Shown here: one piece after another, positions 44,917-56,377 of the stretch
Layout: every line of letters begins with the position of its first letter
How positions within the stretch are numbered: position 1 is the first letter of the stretch
Source of the DNA: Spizellomyces punctatus DAOM BR117
Lineage: Eukaryota > Chytridiomycota > Chytridiomycetes > Spizellomycetales > Spizellomycetaceae
Length of the DNA stretch: 64,000 nt
Direction: 5' to 3'
Assembly: GCF_000182565.1 (NCBI RefSeq)
Contig: NW_015971537.1
Coordinates: forward strand, 1,771,299 to 1,835,298
Notes under the pieces: generated by a model
Told to the model about the DNA's origin: nothing
The model's input: the letters and a program-made list of their open reading frames with translations, nothing else
Databases searched by the model: none
Position numbers and translations under genes: made by a program

Positions 44917-46560
44917 GTCCCGAAGCGCGACGGTGCGGGTGGGTCAGGTGAAGCAAGATGCCTTCACTCTTGCGACCCGAGCTGTCCTGTATATAACGAC
45001 GTCGTTCTTCCCTCTACCCCCACTCTGAAAGAACAAAGAAGAGTTAACGAGAATAGAAATACAAAGAAAAAGAAGGTCGAAATCACCGCAAAGGATATGC
45101 TACAAGTTGAAGAGACTCTAGACTATCGGCGAGGAGATCCTTTTGCCGACACTGCCGACCTTGCTTCAAACATAGAGGCTCTGCATCTATACGATTATAA
45201 AGCGATATGTCCTGTGAAGGAGCTACATGCTCGGGTCCCGGAGGAAACTGGGGCCGTCGAAGAGGTTGACGAAACAGATTCCATAGGGGACCTCGAGTGG
45301 ATGGAAGCAGTTGCAAACCCGTCTCGATGGCTACAGGGTAGACCAGCCTTTTACTATCCGACGGACCCGCGATTGCCTTGGCACTTCAGTTGGATAGACG
45401 ACGGCATGATAGGAGGCATGAGCGCTCCTGTAAGTTTTGTCGTTGCTGAAGGATACATGGCACAGTTTGGATTGACCTACGCATTTCTATGACAGGGCGA
45501 GCGCTTTCATTACCCAGCTCTAGTCGACGCCGGAGTTGGTCTGATTGTGAACTTAACAGAAGCGCCGATTTCACCTCGCGGAGGGAGCGATTTGAGGACA
45601 TTGTGTCAGCATTGTGAGTTTCAAGTGTCAAAAAAATGTGGGATGGCTACCGGATCTGACTAGATACTTGTGTACGCAGGTGATTATATGCAGGAAATAT
45701 ACTGCGACGATATTTTTGACGATATCAGGCCATCCGATGACCTGCAAGTCCTCTTCCTACCGATGCCTGATGGATCGATTCCAAGCTATTCCCAACTTCG
45801 CCTCTTTAACACTCATGCTCGTGATTTCATTCGACGGGGTAAAAAGGTCATCGTGCATTGTCAGGCCGGTGTCGGGCGAACAGGCACGTTTCTCGCCATA
45901 TATTTACTGGAAAAGTATCGATGCACCCCAGAAGAAGCTTTGGCCCGGTTGCGTTGGGTCAGGCCACAAAGCTTGAGGTTCCATCGCACAGATTGGGCGG
46001 CGGAACCTTTCAGGGTGTTTGAAAACGAGCAGTATAATCAGAATTTACTGCAAGAGAGGTTTGTTTATAGATATTGGGCTAAGTTTATTCAAGGGGATGC
46101 AATAGATGAAGGGCTTAATAAGGAGAATGGAAATTCGACGGATAATTCTATTCCTATGGACGAGAAAGAAGATACAGATATAGAGCTGCAGAGTACTTCA
46201 TCACCAACCTCCTCTACCGAAGGGTCGAGTAACAGCGACGGAGGTTCTCAGCCGACGACACCAAGTTCCACAGCCGAGAGTGATACCACGAGTCCTCTTA
46301 GCGATGTTGCAATGGTATTGGGAGCCCTAGTGGACGCTGAGCTTGATGCAAAAATTGCCGCCTTTGAGAGTTATCACCAGTCTCTTTCGACGATGCAAGA
46401 GGGACCTACAGATCCAGCTATAGCCGCCTCTCTTTGTTACCCGTGTCGTGGAGTTTTATCTGTGGGTCCCTTCCCCATCCGAAAAGGCGGTGTATGGCCA
46501 TCAGCAGCGGAGGAGTCGGCGTCAGATGACAAGCTTGTTGGTGACTCTAGTACAGTCTAG
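44917..46560 (+). CDS. DUSP23-like dual-specificity / tyrosine phosphatase (5' end uncertain)
   Basis: Exons 44917-45429, 45496-45613 and 45680-46560. The catalytic domain starts at WHFSWIDDGMIGGMSAP and continues GERFHYPALVDAGVGLIVNL. The general-acid loop (LFLPMPDGSIPS) and the PTP signature VHCQAGVGRTGTFLAIYLL follow; Cys, Arg and the P-loop are intact. The post-catalytic helix EEALARLRWVRPQSL is typical. N-terminal to it is a ~150-residue extension with a CLHSCDPSCPVY cluster, and C-terminal a Ser/Thr-rich tail. The first exon is unresolved: an AG acceptor precedes 44917 in phase 0, and a GTAAGT donor lies at 44815. The first in-frame ATG is at 45097. The upstream exon could be non-coding. 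Confidence 0.82.
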
Positions 46561-47007
46561 TTTACTTCTAGTCACGGCGAGGGTTGATAATTGATAGAAC
46601 TGAACTTGGGAGGGGAGCTGCTGAGAGCGCGGAAAATGTTGAGCGTAGTCTGTAGATGAATGAGGGAAGCTGTTGGACAAGTGGTCAACACTGGCGGCGG
46701 TCTCTTTGTTCAGAAATATTGTATATAGTTCATTGATATGTAGAATTAGCAGCACAACAAAACATGTATGTTTATATATCCCATTGTTACCATCGACTAT
46801 CGCCTTGGAAAGTCTAGTAATACGTGTGCTCCACGTACGCCTACTGGCATTAGCCGAATCCTTTGATGCGTCTTGTCTTGTTTAGTCCTTGCCGGCTTTG
46901 TTCGTTTTCCAAAGCGGCTCACCTAGTACGAGATAATCTATTCTATGATTCTGTCAAATGTACATCGTGAACATGAACATAACCACAGTCCAATTGTGTT
47001 TATCGTC
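46561..47007. other. Convergent 3' flank
   Basis: 3' UTRs of the phosphatase and methyltransferase genes. No gene or repeat is seen. Confidence 0.55.
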
Positions 47008-48642
47008 CTACTCAAAGAGCTTATACAATGCCAACCACGTAAGCTGCAAGACGGTACACATTTTAATACTGCGTCTGATCATGGGGAACATAACAGCGTT
47101 AATGCTCATTCTGAACGTACCATTCCATGACTGCAACTGCTCGAGTGTACCGTCTACTCTCTCATACGAATACGCGCCCTCCGTCCCAGATCCACGGCGG
47201 GTTGATGAGCGCTTGTTAGTATGTCTATGCCTAGGTTCCTCATCACTAATGTCGCTATCATGATTTTCTTCCTGTTCATCGGTCCCCTCGTCATCTGTAG
47301 CAAGACTATCTTTGCTAGCATCGGCCCTCGCTTCTTTCTCTTCTGTACTCGCCGCAATCCAAACGTGAGTGGATCGGAACCCAGCCTCCATCATGGCCTC
47401 GCGAATCTCTATGATGGTGTATGCGCGAAAATCATACGTCCAAGCATTCTTCAGCCATGAGCCTGAGCATGGTAGCAGTTAGATGAGAGAGCTTTCAGAT
47501 GTGGGTAGGTATTGCGGCACTCCTACCATCGTCAAACCGAAAATGGAGATGCACTTTGGAAGTATTTGTTAGAGCATCATAAGGCTTTTGCTCGAAGTAA
47601 TACTGCCAGATTAGGAAACCAAGTCATAAACAAAGTACATAAATCACTGCATTCGTTGGCCAAAGCCCTGCAAAAAAACGCATACCGTGAAATCACTGTA
47701 TCTTCGTTCGAATAACCGTCCACCGGTCGAACTGACTGTTGCCCCACCGAACAAGTCAACAATCAGCGTACCGCCGTCAGCCAGTCCCTCTCGGCAATTG
47801 CGTAAATAAACCATTAGATCGGGGCGCTTCTTGAAGTAATTGACGCCGTAATTTAATCCAGCAATGATATCCACTTTCGGTACGCCAAGGGTATTTCGAT
47901 CGGATAATACATTCCCCACCACAACTTTTACACGCTCACTTTCCGGGCCTCCATCCAAGCCCAATGTTCTCTCCTTTGCATATTTGATAACATTGGGATC
48001 CAAGTCAACTCCCCAGGCTTCATGTTCAACACTGCCTTTGCACCATTCCCGGCATAGAATAGCAGTTCCGCAAAAATCTTCTCGAAGAATGGTTGGACGA
48101 TGTCGAGGGGCTGTACTCTCGGATCGGAGCTCGGAGTACAGGTTCACTTTAAAGGAGGTAAGCGATACGAGCAGGTTTATTCAGATATTCGCAGTCTCAA
48201 TGCTTACCGAGATTGTGAACTTCGGCAGATGGTAACTGCACAGCTTCCATCTAGACACAATACAATTCGATTAGTAGATGCAACCAGCGTTAAATGTGGT
48301 AGTAAAAATACGTCCTGGCACACTTACATAACATCGGTGACGGTCAACTGTCTCGGCAATGGGAGTTTGCCCAGCAGCGCGAGCACGAGCAAGGCGCTTG
48401 CGGTCAGCTTGTTCCAGCTCATCCACAGTCAGCCTCGAGGAGGGGGAAGATTCATTACGGACTCGAGGGGAGGAATGGTGCGACGCTCTGCGGGACGAGC
48501 TGGGAGGGGTATCGTAATCCAATGACAAAGACTCAAAGTCTTCAGACAGGTTCGTCTTCAACCAGTGGCTTCGCCCGGTAGCTTCTCCATTAGTATCTCT
48601 CCGTCTTGATTTACCATGCTTGCCTTTTTGCTTCCCTCCCAT
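47008..48642 (-). CDS. Class I SAM-dependent methyltransferase
   Basis: Five exons (48642-48328, 48250-48208, 48146-47686, 47602-47527, 47462-47008) give exactly 450 codons. The N-terminus is basic (GGKQKGKHGKSRRR) and followed by a Ser-rich linker. The Rossmann fold carries motif I as ILREDFCGTAILCREW, then an acidic motif II (AWGVDLDPNVIKYAKE), VPKVDIIAGLNYGVNYF and GGTLIVDLFGG. A C-terminal beta part (VHLHFRFDDGSWLKNAWTYDF) precedes an acidic/Ser/Arg-rich insert and a short tail. The methyl acceptor cannot be read from the sequence. An upstream ATG at 48720 would add 26 residues. Confidence 0.8.
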
Positions 48643-49587
48643 TTCTGCAAATGGACTTTCATCAGATGGAGTCTGGATGATCTTACCAGAATGAAATGAA
48701 TATACCAGCCACACATCCATGGCAACCCCCTGGAACGCCAAACTAAGCACTGATCACCTATTGGAATTTGATGACAGCAGCCAATATTCGTTGGCTCATG
48801 CTTATTGTGAATGATAAATAAAGCTCAAGATGGTCAGAAATAAAATAAATGGCCCTGGAAATGATGAGCTTCCGGATTGTTTAGTCCAATCGTCAAGATC
48901 CTGCATCTGCACCAACTACCTAATCGGCGTTGGCCCACAGCCAGGTTGATCCCATCAGATGGTACGGTCTTCCTGTAGGATAACAAAGATCATGACAAGT
49001 ATCTTCTCCGCTGACCTTCAAGACGTTCATCCTCGTCTTGTCGCATGTTGATTTCATAGCGCCGAAAATCCTCCCAACGACACAGAAATTCCGTCCCCTG
49101 GCAGGAAAGTAAGTCCGTCAGCACGTTACGGCGGATCACCCATAATGCAACGCTTGAAATGCCCGCCTCCAAAGTGTGGGAAACAAGGCCCCCAGTGTGG
49201 AATCCTAAAAAAGAATGGTGGTATCGGACCACTGTAGCTATTTCTTATATGGGATCCATTTACCCATCTCCACAAATATACACCACCAACGCAGAAGGGA
49301 AAGGCTCATTTGAAGTAGGAATATTAGCACCAGAAATCAAGGCAGAGCAGCTGCTCCTGCCTAGTGTCGTTGCTGTCAGTAACCCGGCCGGTTAAGATAA
49401 CAAGCTTTGTAGTGATTTCTAGGAAGCTGGTCGGCCATTGAAGGCATGGAACACATTTCGCAGGACGGATGGGATCCCCGCAAAGATGGGTGCAGCTAAG
49501 CCACCAAGATGTGCATATTCACGTGTTCAAACTGAACGACAAAAGACCGACGATGACCCAGGTGGTCTGCATTCAATCATCGCCGAC
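48643..49587. other. Divergent intergenic region with an unresolved small locus
   Basis: Lies between the methyltransferase and MIC10 genes. On the minus strand, 49290-48990 has an exon-like open frame that follows a good T-rich acceptor and ends with LCRWEDFRRYEINMRQDEDE. It could be the last exons of a small protein but I cannot complete or name it. Confidence 0.4.
48990..49283 (-). CDS. Possible small gene fragment, unidentified
   Basis: Minus-strand open sequence with a TTCTTTTTTAG acceptor at about 49210 and stop at 48990. Two readings are possible, one unspliced and one with a short 42-nt intron near 49133-49092. The C-terminal 45 residues are strongly helical and charged. No start exon was found and no family recognised. 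It may be a chance ORF. Confidence 0.2.
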
Positions 49588-50056
49588 ATGGTTGCCAACC
49601 CTGACGTTGTATCTGCCGAGGAGGTGCTATCGAGAAAGGTTTGCTCATCAAGTAACATGATTCAGAAAGTTACTTGTGTAAAATGAGCCTGACCACCTTT
49701 CTATTAGTATGACCAGTGCTTGTCGAATGCGGTTGTGAAGGCGGGCATGGGGATCAGTGTTGGTGTTGGTTTGTCTTTCTTATTTTTCAAACGTAAGTGA
49801 CTACGTGGTGCGGTTATGGTCGCTGGGAAAGACCCTCATTTGCGCTTTAAGGGAAAATGTGGCCCATAGCAATGTCAACTGGTTTCGGCTTGGGTGTTGC
49901 ATATGAACAGTGTGCAAGGTAAATAATATCCTTACTTCATGCTATTTGGATGCATTCGAATCTAATTGCGATTATGGACCCTTTAGGAGCTTCAATCCAC
50001 GCCGTGAGTTAGGTCAAGAATTGCGAAAAGCATCCGACCTCGCTGGCAAGCCATAA
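49588..50056 (+). CDS. MIC10: MICOS complex subunit MIC10 (MINOS1)
   Basis: Inner-membrane hairpin protein that bends membranes at crista junctions. Four exons (49588-49638, 49708-49792, 49852-49918, 49987-50056) give exactly 91 codons (90 aa), the family size. After EEVLSRKYDQCLSNAVVKAG come the two glycine-rich helices: GMGISVGVGLSFLFFKRKMW, then GFGLGVAYEQCARSF. The GxGxGxG-type motifs needed for oligomerisation are present in both segments. The short N-terminus faces the intermembrane space in known homologues. Confidence 0.95.
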
Positions 50057-50306
50057 TGATGACATGACAGCCTGTAGCACTAGTTGGCGATAGTATTTGT
50101 ATCAAGGCCTGACGATTGTGGGCACTTTTCCTGGTATCGATTATATCCAAAACCTCAGCATCTTTATGAAAATCAAGAGAATACTAGCTTACGTTTGACA
50201 TTTTGTGCGAACCGAACCAAGGGACGGTTTCCCCCAACCCTAACCTCCGGGACACATACGACAGCTCGCCCATACTTTACACTATCACTTCCCAGCTGTA
50301 ACTCAT

Positions 50307-52329
50307 CTAATCCTCTTTCTCGACAGCTATATTTCCACCTCTCATCAGAGCTCCCCGAACTCTTTCAAACACTCTTTCCATTCCAGGCACAATACCGTTC
50401 ACGTCTTCGCTTTCAACACCCTCGGCATCGACTGCTTGCACAATTGCTACTCCCTCGCGCCCCATTGCAGCTCTTCCCTGTCTGCTGACTGTTCTCCCTC
50501 CTCCATAAGCAGCTGACAACTCTGATTGGGCGGATGGGTACGTTTGCAGCCGGTTTTGAACTGCGGACGGGGTATCTATAGGCCGAATCGGCCACGTAGT
50601 AGGATCAGTAGACGGATAGTGAAGCGGATTTGTGACTTCTGGATGTGGGGTCGTGGCAAGATTGATCATTCGATTCGTAAGGGGGTCATATCGACGTTGT
50701 GTGAGCCGCGTATAACAGGTCTCCGGAGATACTCGTAGCAGGAGGACCCTATTGTACGAAGGACTTAGTGTGTGTTCGATGGCTATGGTAGATGCCTAGC
50801 AGAGGTCCGCAATATCATGTCTGATGCCCACTTGCAGTTAGCAACACATACCGATTAGGTAGGATGCCTTTCTCCGCTAAAGCGTCAGCTTGTGCCTTTG
50901 TTCGCGGATATCCATCCAAAACCCATCCTCGGTCTACGCAATCCTGACGCTTCAAGCGATTGGCAATCAGTTGGAGAATTTGATCATCGGGTGCTGTATA
51001 TAGACCACAAAAAGACAACCTAATCAGCAAGTTGGCGCAAAATGGCATGAAAGGCATATCTACCGTCATCGGGGTTGTTGGCATAATTGGCCAACTCCTT
51101 CCCTATTCCCGTGCCAAGAGACAATTCTTCCAGGATTACGGTGCGGGGAGACACTGTGGTTGCAGACATATAAGGCATGCCCGGCGTAAATTCAATACAC
51201 ACAAAATGATATACCGCAAACCACAGCGAATTCTTTCTCTATCATGCGGGCCACACTGGTTTTGCCGCTCCCAGGAAGTCCACCTACTATTACTTTCATC
51301 ATTCTCGGGGCCCTCGTTACTCGTCCTTTTCCAACCTCGGAAATAACTTCCTTTAGTGCTTCTTCCTCATGGCCGATGATCCCATCAGGAAGGACGAGCT
51401 TTCGAAGGCACTCCTTATCAAAGGAGCTGTATATGCCGAAGAGGTGACGCCGATACTGATTCAAGCGTGTGCGCACAGCGGCTTCAGTATCGGTGGACCG
51501 CTGTATCAATCGAGAAAGGATTGTAGGGTTCTGAGGAGGAGGATCTAGCGTGAGATGATACATTCGATTGGTAATTGGGTCAATGCGAGTTTGCGTCAAG
51601 CGGCTGACGATAGTTTCGTCTGGGATGTCAAATACAACTGCGAGAAATGGATGTGAAGAGAGTGTCGAGGTTGCGGAATTCACCGCTTTGGATGCCCGTC
51701 GAACTCTACTTACCGACTCGCTCTGGCAAAATTCCTCTGCTAATTAATCCCTTTGCTTGTTCCTTTGTCCTCGGGAAGCCTTCTAAAACAAATCCGCGCA
51801 TCCCAACTTCGGGATCTTGCAAGCGCGCGGTGACAAGTCCCAGCATAACATTATCTGGCACATACTCTCCACGCTCGAGGTATGGACGAGCCTGCGTCCC
51901 TAAGCTGGTTTGTCGTTCAATTGCAGTAGCTAGGAGCCGACCGGCAGATATATGTACTGCGTCAAGATGGAGGGCAAGTTGCTCAGCCTTTAATACCAGA
52001 TAATGAGTTAAGCTACCCGAAATGTCCATTTTTTATCGTCAATTGTTGGCCTTACAATTTTTGCCTGCCCCGAAGACGGGGGTCCGATGACAGCAATTCC
52101 TTGTGCTGGTGCAGGCATTCAAATATATTAGCGTTGAATGATATGCAGGCAAGCTTCGCAAGTACTCACCGGTAGGCTTCTGCAGCTGCTCAATTAGAAA
52201 CTGAATGACATCATCCGGCCGGTCCATTACCATCCGGGATGTGATACTTTGGAAGAGATCAAAAAGCTCATGCTTGTCTGCATAGCTTGCGAGGGATGCA
52301 GCTCGATCTTTTGGTAAAAGTTCGTTCAT
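50307..52329 (-). CDS. AK8: Adenylate kinase 8-type two-domain kinase (axonemal)
   Basis: AK8 enzymes interconvert adenine nucleotides in cilia and flagella. Exons: 52329-52170, 52099-52056, 51987-51714, 51637-~51222, 51153-51064, 50993-50846 and 50748-50307; ~525 residues. The N-terminus has an RIIa/DPY30-like helix (ELFDLFQSITSRMV, then PDDVIQFLIEQL) as in human AK8. Domain 1 has a degenerate P-loop, GPPSSGQAKI, but conserved FVLEGFPRTKEQA and RIDPITNRMYHL. Domain 2 has an intact GGLPGSGKTS and WVLDGYPRTKAQA, with a lid-region RRYDPLTNRM. Joining exons 4 and 5 with canonical sites leaves the frame one base out; a GC donor (51218/51217) would repair it. The gene starts 170 bp from IFT80, on the opposite strand. 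Confidence 0.88.
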
Positions 52330-52499
52330 TTCCAACAACTATGTATTCCCAGTATATTCCAGCCAGAGCGGTGATCTGTGTTGTGTGCACGCAGATCGCT
52401 TACCTAAGGCAGACACGTCCCGCCAGCAGTTGCTGATCATCGAAAATAAGCCAGTACACACGAGCAATTTCTGATATCTTGCAACAGATTTACTCCAAT
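52330..52499. promoter_or_regulatory. 170-bp bidirectional promoter between AK8 and IFT80
   Basis: The two start codons (52329 minus, 52500 plus) face away from each other across 170 bp. GTTGC/GCAAC half-sites occur near 52430 and 52486, which loosely resemble halves of the RFX X-box (GTTRCC-like), but no full X-box is visible. Regulation is inferred from layout. Confidence 0.5.
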
Positions 52500-55400
52500 A
52501 TGAAGCTCAAGATCCATCAAGATAAATCAAATAAGCGTAATTGTTGATTAATTCTAAACATTTTCGAGAACACTTAAATAACTTCCGTTTCCGATATTGT
52601 AGATGCTGACATTGTTACATCAGTCGGCTGGACAAGTAATAATGAGCTTTATTCCTTTGGGTAAATAATGAGAATGTGTGCCGTAAATATTCGATACTCT
52701 CTCGGACGTGAGTCTCATTGAGATCCTTGAATAGGGACGATCAAAAGATCTTTCGATGGTCTGGGGACGGGGATAGTCTCGGACAAGTGACAACAACTTT
52801 GTTCGATGCCGGACAGTCAGGGGTGGATGTTTACATAACGGAAATGCACTGGTTCCCAGTACCACCTGGAAAAGGAGGACAGACCGCGGCTGAGGTTTTT
52901 GCAGCGGGTGCGACGGATGGTAGGGCATTTGGAACGGTGCACCAGACTCAGTTGGTTGTCCTTCCATCAACGCCACTCATCACTTGGCTCCTTTCAGGAA
53001 AGTACTACCTGTGTACCAAAGCGGGTAGGGTAGAGAAAGTAGTGGAAGCGCACAAAGGCGCCCTATTATGTTTGCGATGGAACAATGAAGGGTCCGCACT
53101 GATTACTGGTACGAAGCCTTGAAGGATTTTGAGTGCAGGCCGAATTACAGATCTTTATTCATGTTCACATCGGCTCAGCGGGAGAAGATGGACACGTGAA
53201 GATATGGTCCAGGAGCGGCATGCTGCGATCTGTCCTAGTGCAGATTGGTATGTATGGTCCCCTTTCGAAGAACTGTTCTCTGCAATGGCTAAGAATGTAC
53301 TGGCAGGTTATCCAATTTATTCCCTTTCATGGTCGCCCGACAATGACCAAGTACTTTTTACAAACGGACGGAACCTTATAATAAAATCTCTGCAGCCTGC
53401 GAGTAAGCCAAATCAGGTCCGTTTCTCGAACCATGAGTGATCGCCTTGAATTACAATGTATTGATAGAACTTTATAAGAACAGTGGAAAGGACACGATGG
53501 AATTATCCTTAAAGTCGACTGGAACTTGGTAAATGGGCTCATTCTCTCCGCTGGTGAAGACAGAAAATACAAGGTAAAGAAGACAATAGCTTGTGCACAT
53601 CTGTTTCCGTCAGTGGCTTAGACAAATACTAGGTCTGGGACAGCTTCGGCAGACAATTGTATTCGAGCAATCCTCATGATCACCCCATTACATCCATTTC
53701 GTGGAATCCGAGTGGAGACCTGTTTGCGGTGGGATCATATAACTCGCTACGAGTTTGTGACAAGCTAGGGGTGAGTATGCGTGAGCGTCCTGCCTTGGAA
53801 TTCCATCAATTGTCTGCCTTTCCGCTTAGGCTTGTATACCATTACCATAACAGTGGTCTGTTGCGATGGAGAAACTGAATAGTGGATCCATCTTTAACAT
53901 CTCTTGGACTCCCGACGGCACGCAAATGGCTTGTGCTGGAGGTTCTGGTGCAGTGGTGTTTGCACATGTAATAAACAGGTAAGAAGCAGGAAAGTTGGTC
54001 TTGCTGTAGACCAAAGCAAGCAATCTCAAGATGGGCGTAAGTCGTATGGAATGCTAATCGAGCTCCTAGGCGTTACGAATGGAAAAATCATGAAGTAACC
54101 CTGTTAGATGACCATACAATACATGTTCATGACGCAGTGAATGGCTCTACAGAGAACCTAGGTATTATGGCTCCGTGATATGCACAACTGGACGGCGTGG
54201 TTGCTAAACATGTAGTTGTCAATCTTGCGAGAAGATTTCCGCGACCGTGTCGTGAAAGTGTCCCTTGGCTTTGGTTATCTCGTTGTTGCGACATCTTCGC
54301 AGTGTCACGTTTACAGTGAACGGAACTGGAACACACCGGCTATTGTAGACTTGACGAACAATGGAAGAGTAACTTGCATACAACAGTGTCCTGAGTAAGT
54401 ACGGACCTCACAATCTATATCCTTCGGCTACCAAGACCGCACGACGCTGACATTGTTTGCAGGTATTTTGTTCTGGTAGACACTGTGACGGGCATTCAAA
54501 TATTTTCGTACGAAGGTCGATTGGCTAGCTCCCCGAAGTATGCTGGATTGCGAGCAGAATGCGTGACACCGCAGACGATATCCATTTCCGGAGACGTGCT
54601 CGCGGTCAAGGACAAAGCTGACGAGAAAAGTATGTTCAGACAATGCTCGTATAACTGCATTCCTAACAGCCATTCACTAGCTATATATATCTTCGAGAGT
54701 GCTTCTGGTCGTCCCCTTGGCAATGGCACCATTAAACACACAGCCGACATTGCGGAAATTGGGCTGAATCAGTGTGCATCTACCGTCGGCAGACAGTTGG
54801 TCTTGGTTGATAAAAATAGAAATATGTACATTACACCTTTGGTGAAACCAGATCTCAAAAAGCTGGGTAAGTCATCAAGGCTGAATGTCCGGTAAGATAA
54901 TTCTGATCTTGCTGAACATGGTTCATAGGTACAATGGTAGAAACATTTGCCTGGAATGCTGATACCGATCTGCTTGTGGCGATGATGGACTATAAGTTTG
55001 TTGTCTGGTATTACCCGAACGTGGTCTTCATCGACGAAGACATCGCACCTTTGACAAAATTTGAAAAGGATGGAAGGTACGTGATTCTAGGCAACGCATT
55101 GGCATGGGCAACGGCCGCGGTACGAAATAATCAGCAATCTTCTAGCAATTTTGGAAAAAACGCCCAGATTGTAAACTTCTTTGGCACGCAATGCACCCTT
55201 CGCCGCGCTGATGGGGCGCTGGTCACCGTTAGGTTGGTGCGTGCATTTCGCTCTGATTATCCTTGGTATTAAACAACTCATTTGGATGAATATAAAGCAA
55301 CATTACCCCGCTCCCTGGGTTATTACAAGAACACACCCGGAAAAAGCAATGGGAAGAAGCAATACGCCTATGTCGATATGTGAATGTAAGCTCCCTGTCG

Positions 55401-56053
55401 GACCTACTTTTCATAGACGCTAACTTTGACCTTTCTGCGACGCTAGATAAAAGAACTATGGGCGTGTCTGGCAGCCATGGCCATACATGGACAGGACTTG
55501 CATACTGCGGAAGTGGCATATGCTGCAATTGATGAAATTGCCAAAGTCCAGTACATCACATATGTTCGCGATATTCCTATCGCAGAAGCACGAGCTGCCG
55601 AATTGGCACTTTTGCGACGACGACCATCTGAAGCTGAGAACATTTTATTGTCAGCAAATCTGGTATATAGAGCGATTAGAATGTGGATTGGGTTATTCAA
55701 TTGGGAGAGGTAATGGTAAATCTACATATCGCTTTCTTTGCTTCATGTCCTAATCTTGCCACATCTGCGTTTGTTAGAGCATTAGAGCTGGCCATCAAGT
55801 ACAAGACACATGTTGACACTGTTCTCTATTTCCGGGACAAGTACCTCAAAGCTGTCGGTCGGCGAGAGACAAATAGGAAATTTGTACAATATGGACAGAG
55901 TGTAAGGCCCTGCCAACTTCCACCCAGCATCCGCCCAGGACAGTTCCGTCTAACTCCTTCTTTCTATCGCAGGTTCAAGTGGACTGGGCAAAAATCCAAG
56001 CCAAAATAGCTATGGAGGAAGAAAGCGACCGTCAGCGATCGACAACGAGATGA
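52500..56053 (+). CDS. IFT80: Intraflagellar transport protein IFT80
   Basis: IFT-B complex WD40 protein required to build flagella. Nineteen exons, beginning 52500-52536, 52603-52660, 52735-52919 and 52998-53108 and ending 55447-55709, 55778-55901 and 55973-56053, total exactly 774 codons (773 aa; human 777). Start [10 protein letters not shown], then [10 protein letters not shown]. Double beta-propeller blades include [69 protein letters not shown] and [20 protein letters not shown]. The second half has [31 protein letters not shown] and [12 protein letters not shown]. The C-terminal TPR-like part reads [30 protein letters not shown] and [16 protein letters not shown]. Every splice keeps phase, so the model is firm. 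Confidence 0.97.
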
Positions 56054-56377
56054 ATTATTCTTGTGATGAACAAATCTATCACGTAATCTTAGACTTCACT
56101 CTAAATATGACTGTGCCACTTATTGGCTGCCATGCCTACGGCCTTCGCGTCTTGTCCAGCATTTGAAGAACGTGTTTTGAACTTTGAGAGATTCGTTGCA
56201 ACGACACACTTGGCGCATTTGATTTCCAACGTCGTTTATAGACTGCATTACCTAGAGCCAACCAGACCTCCGTCCAAAGAGCTTTGTCTGTCTCGCACGG
56301 ATTCTCACTTTCGCGTAAACGCCCTATAATTCAAGGCTGAGCAACACTGTGGTGGGGCTAGAGATCACTCGCTCATT

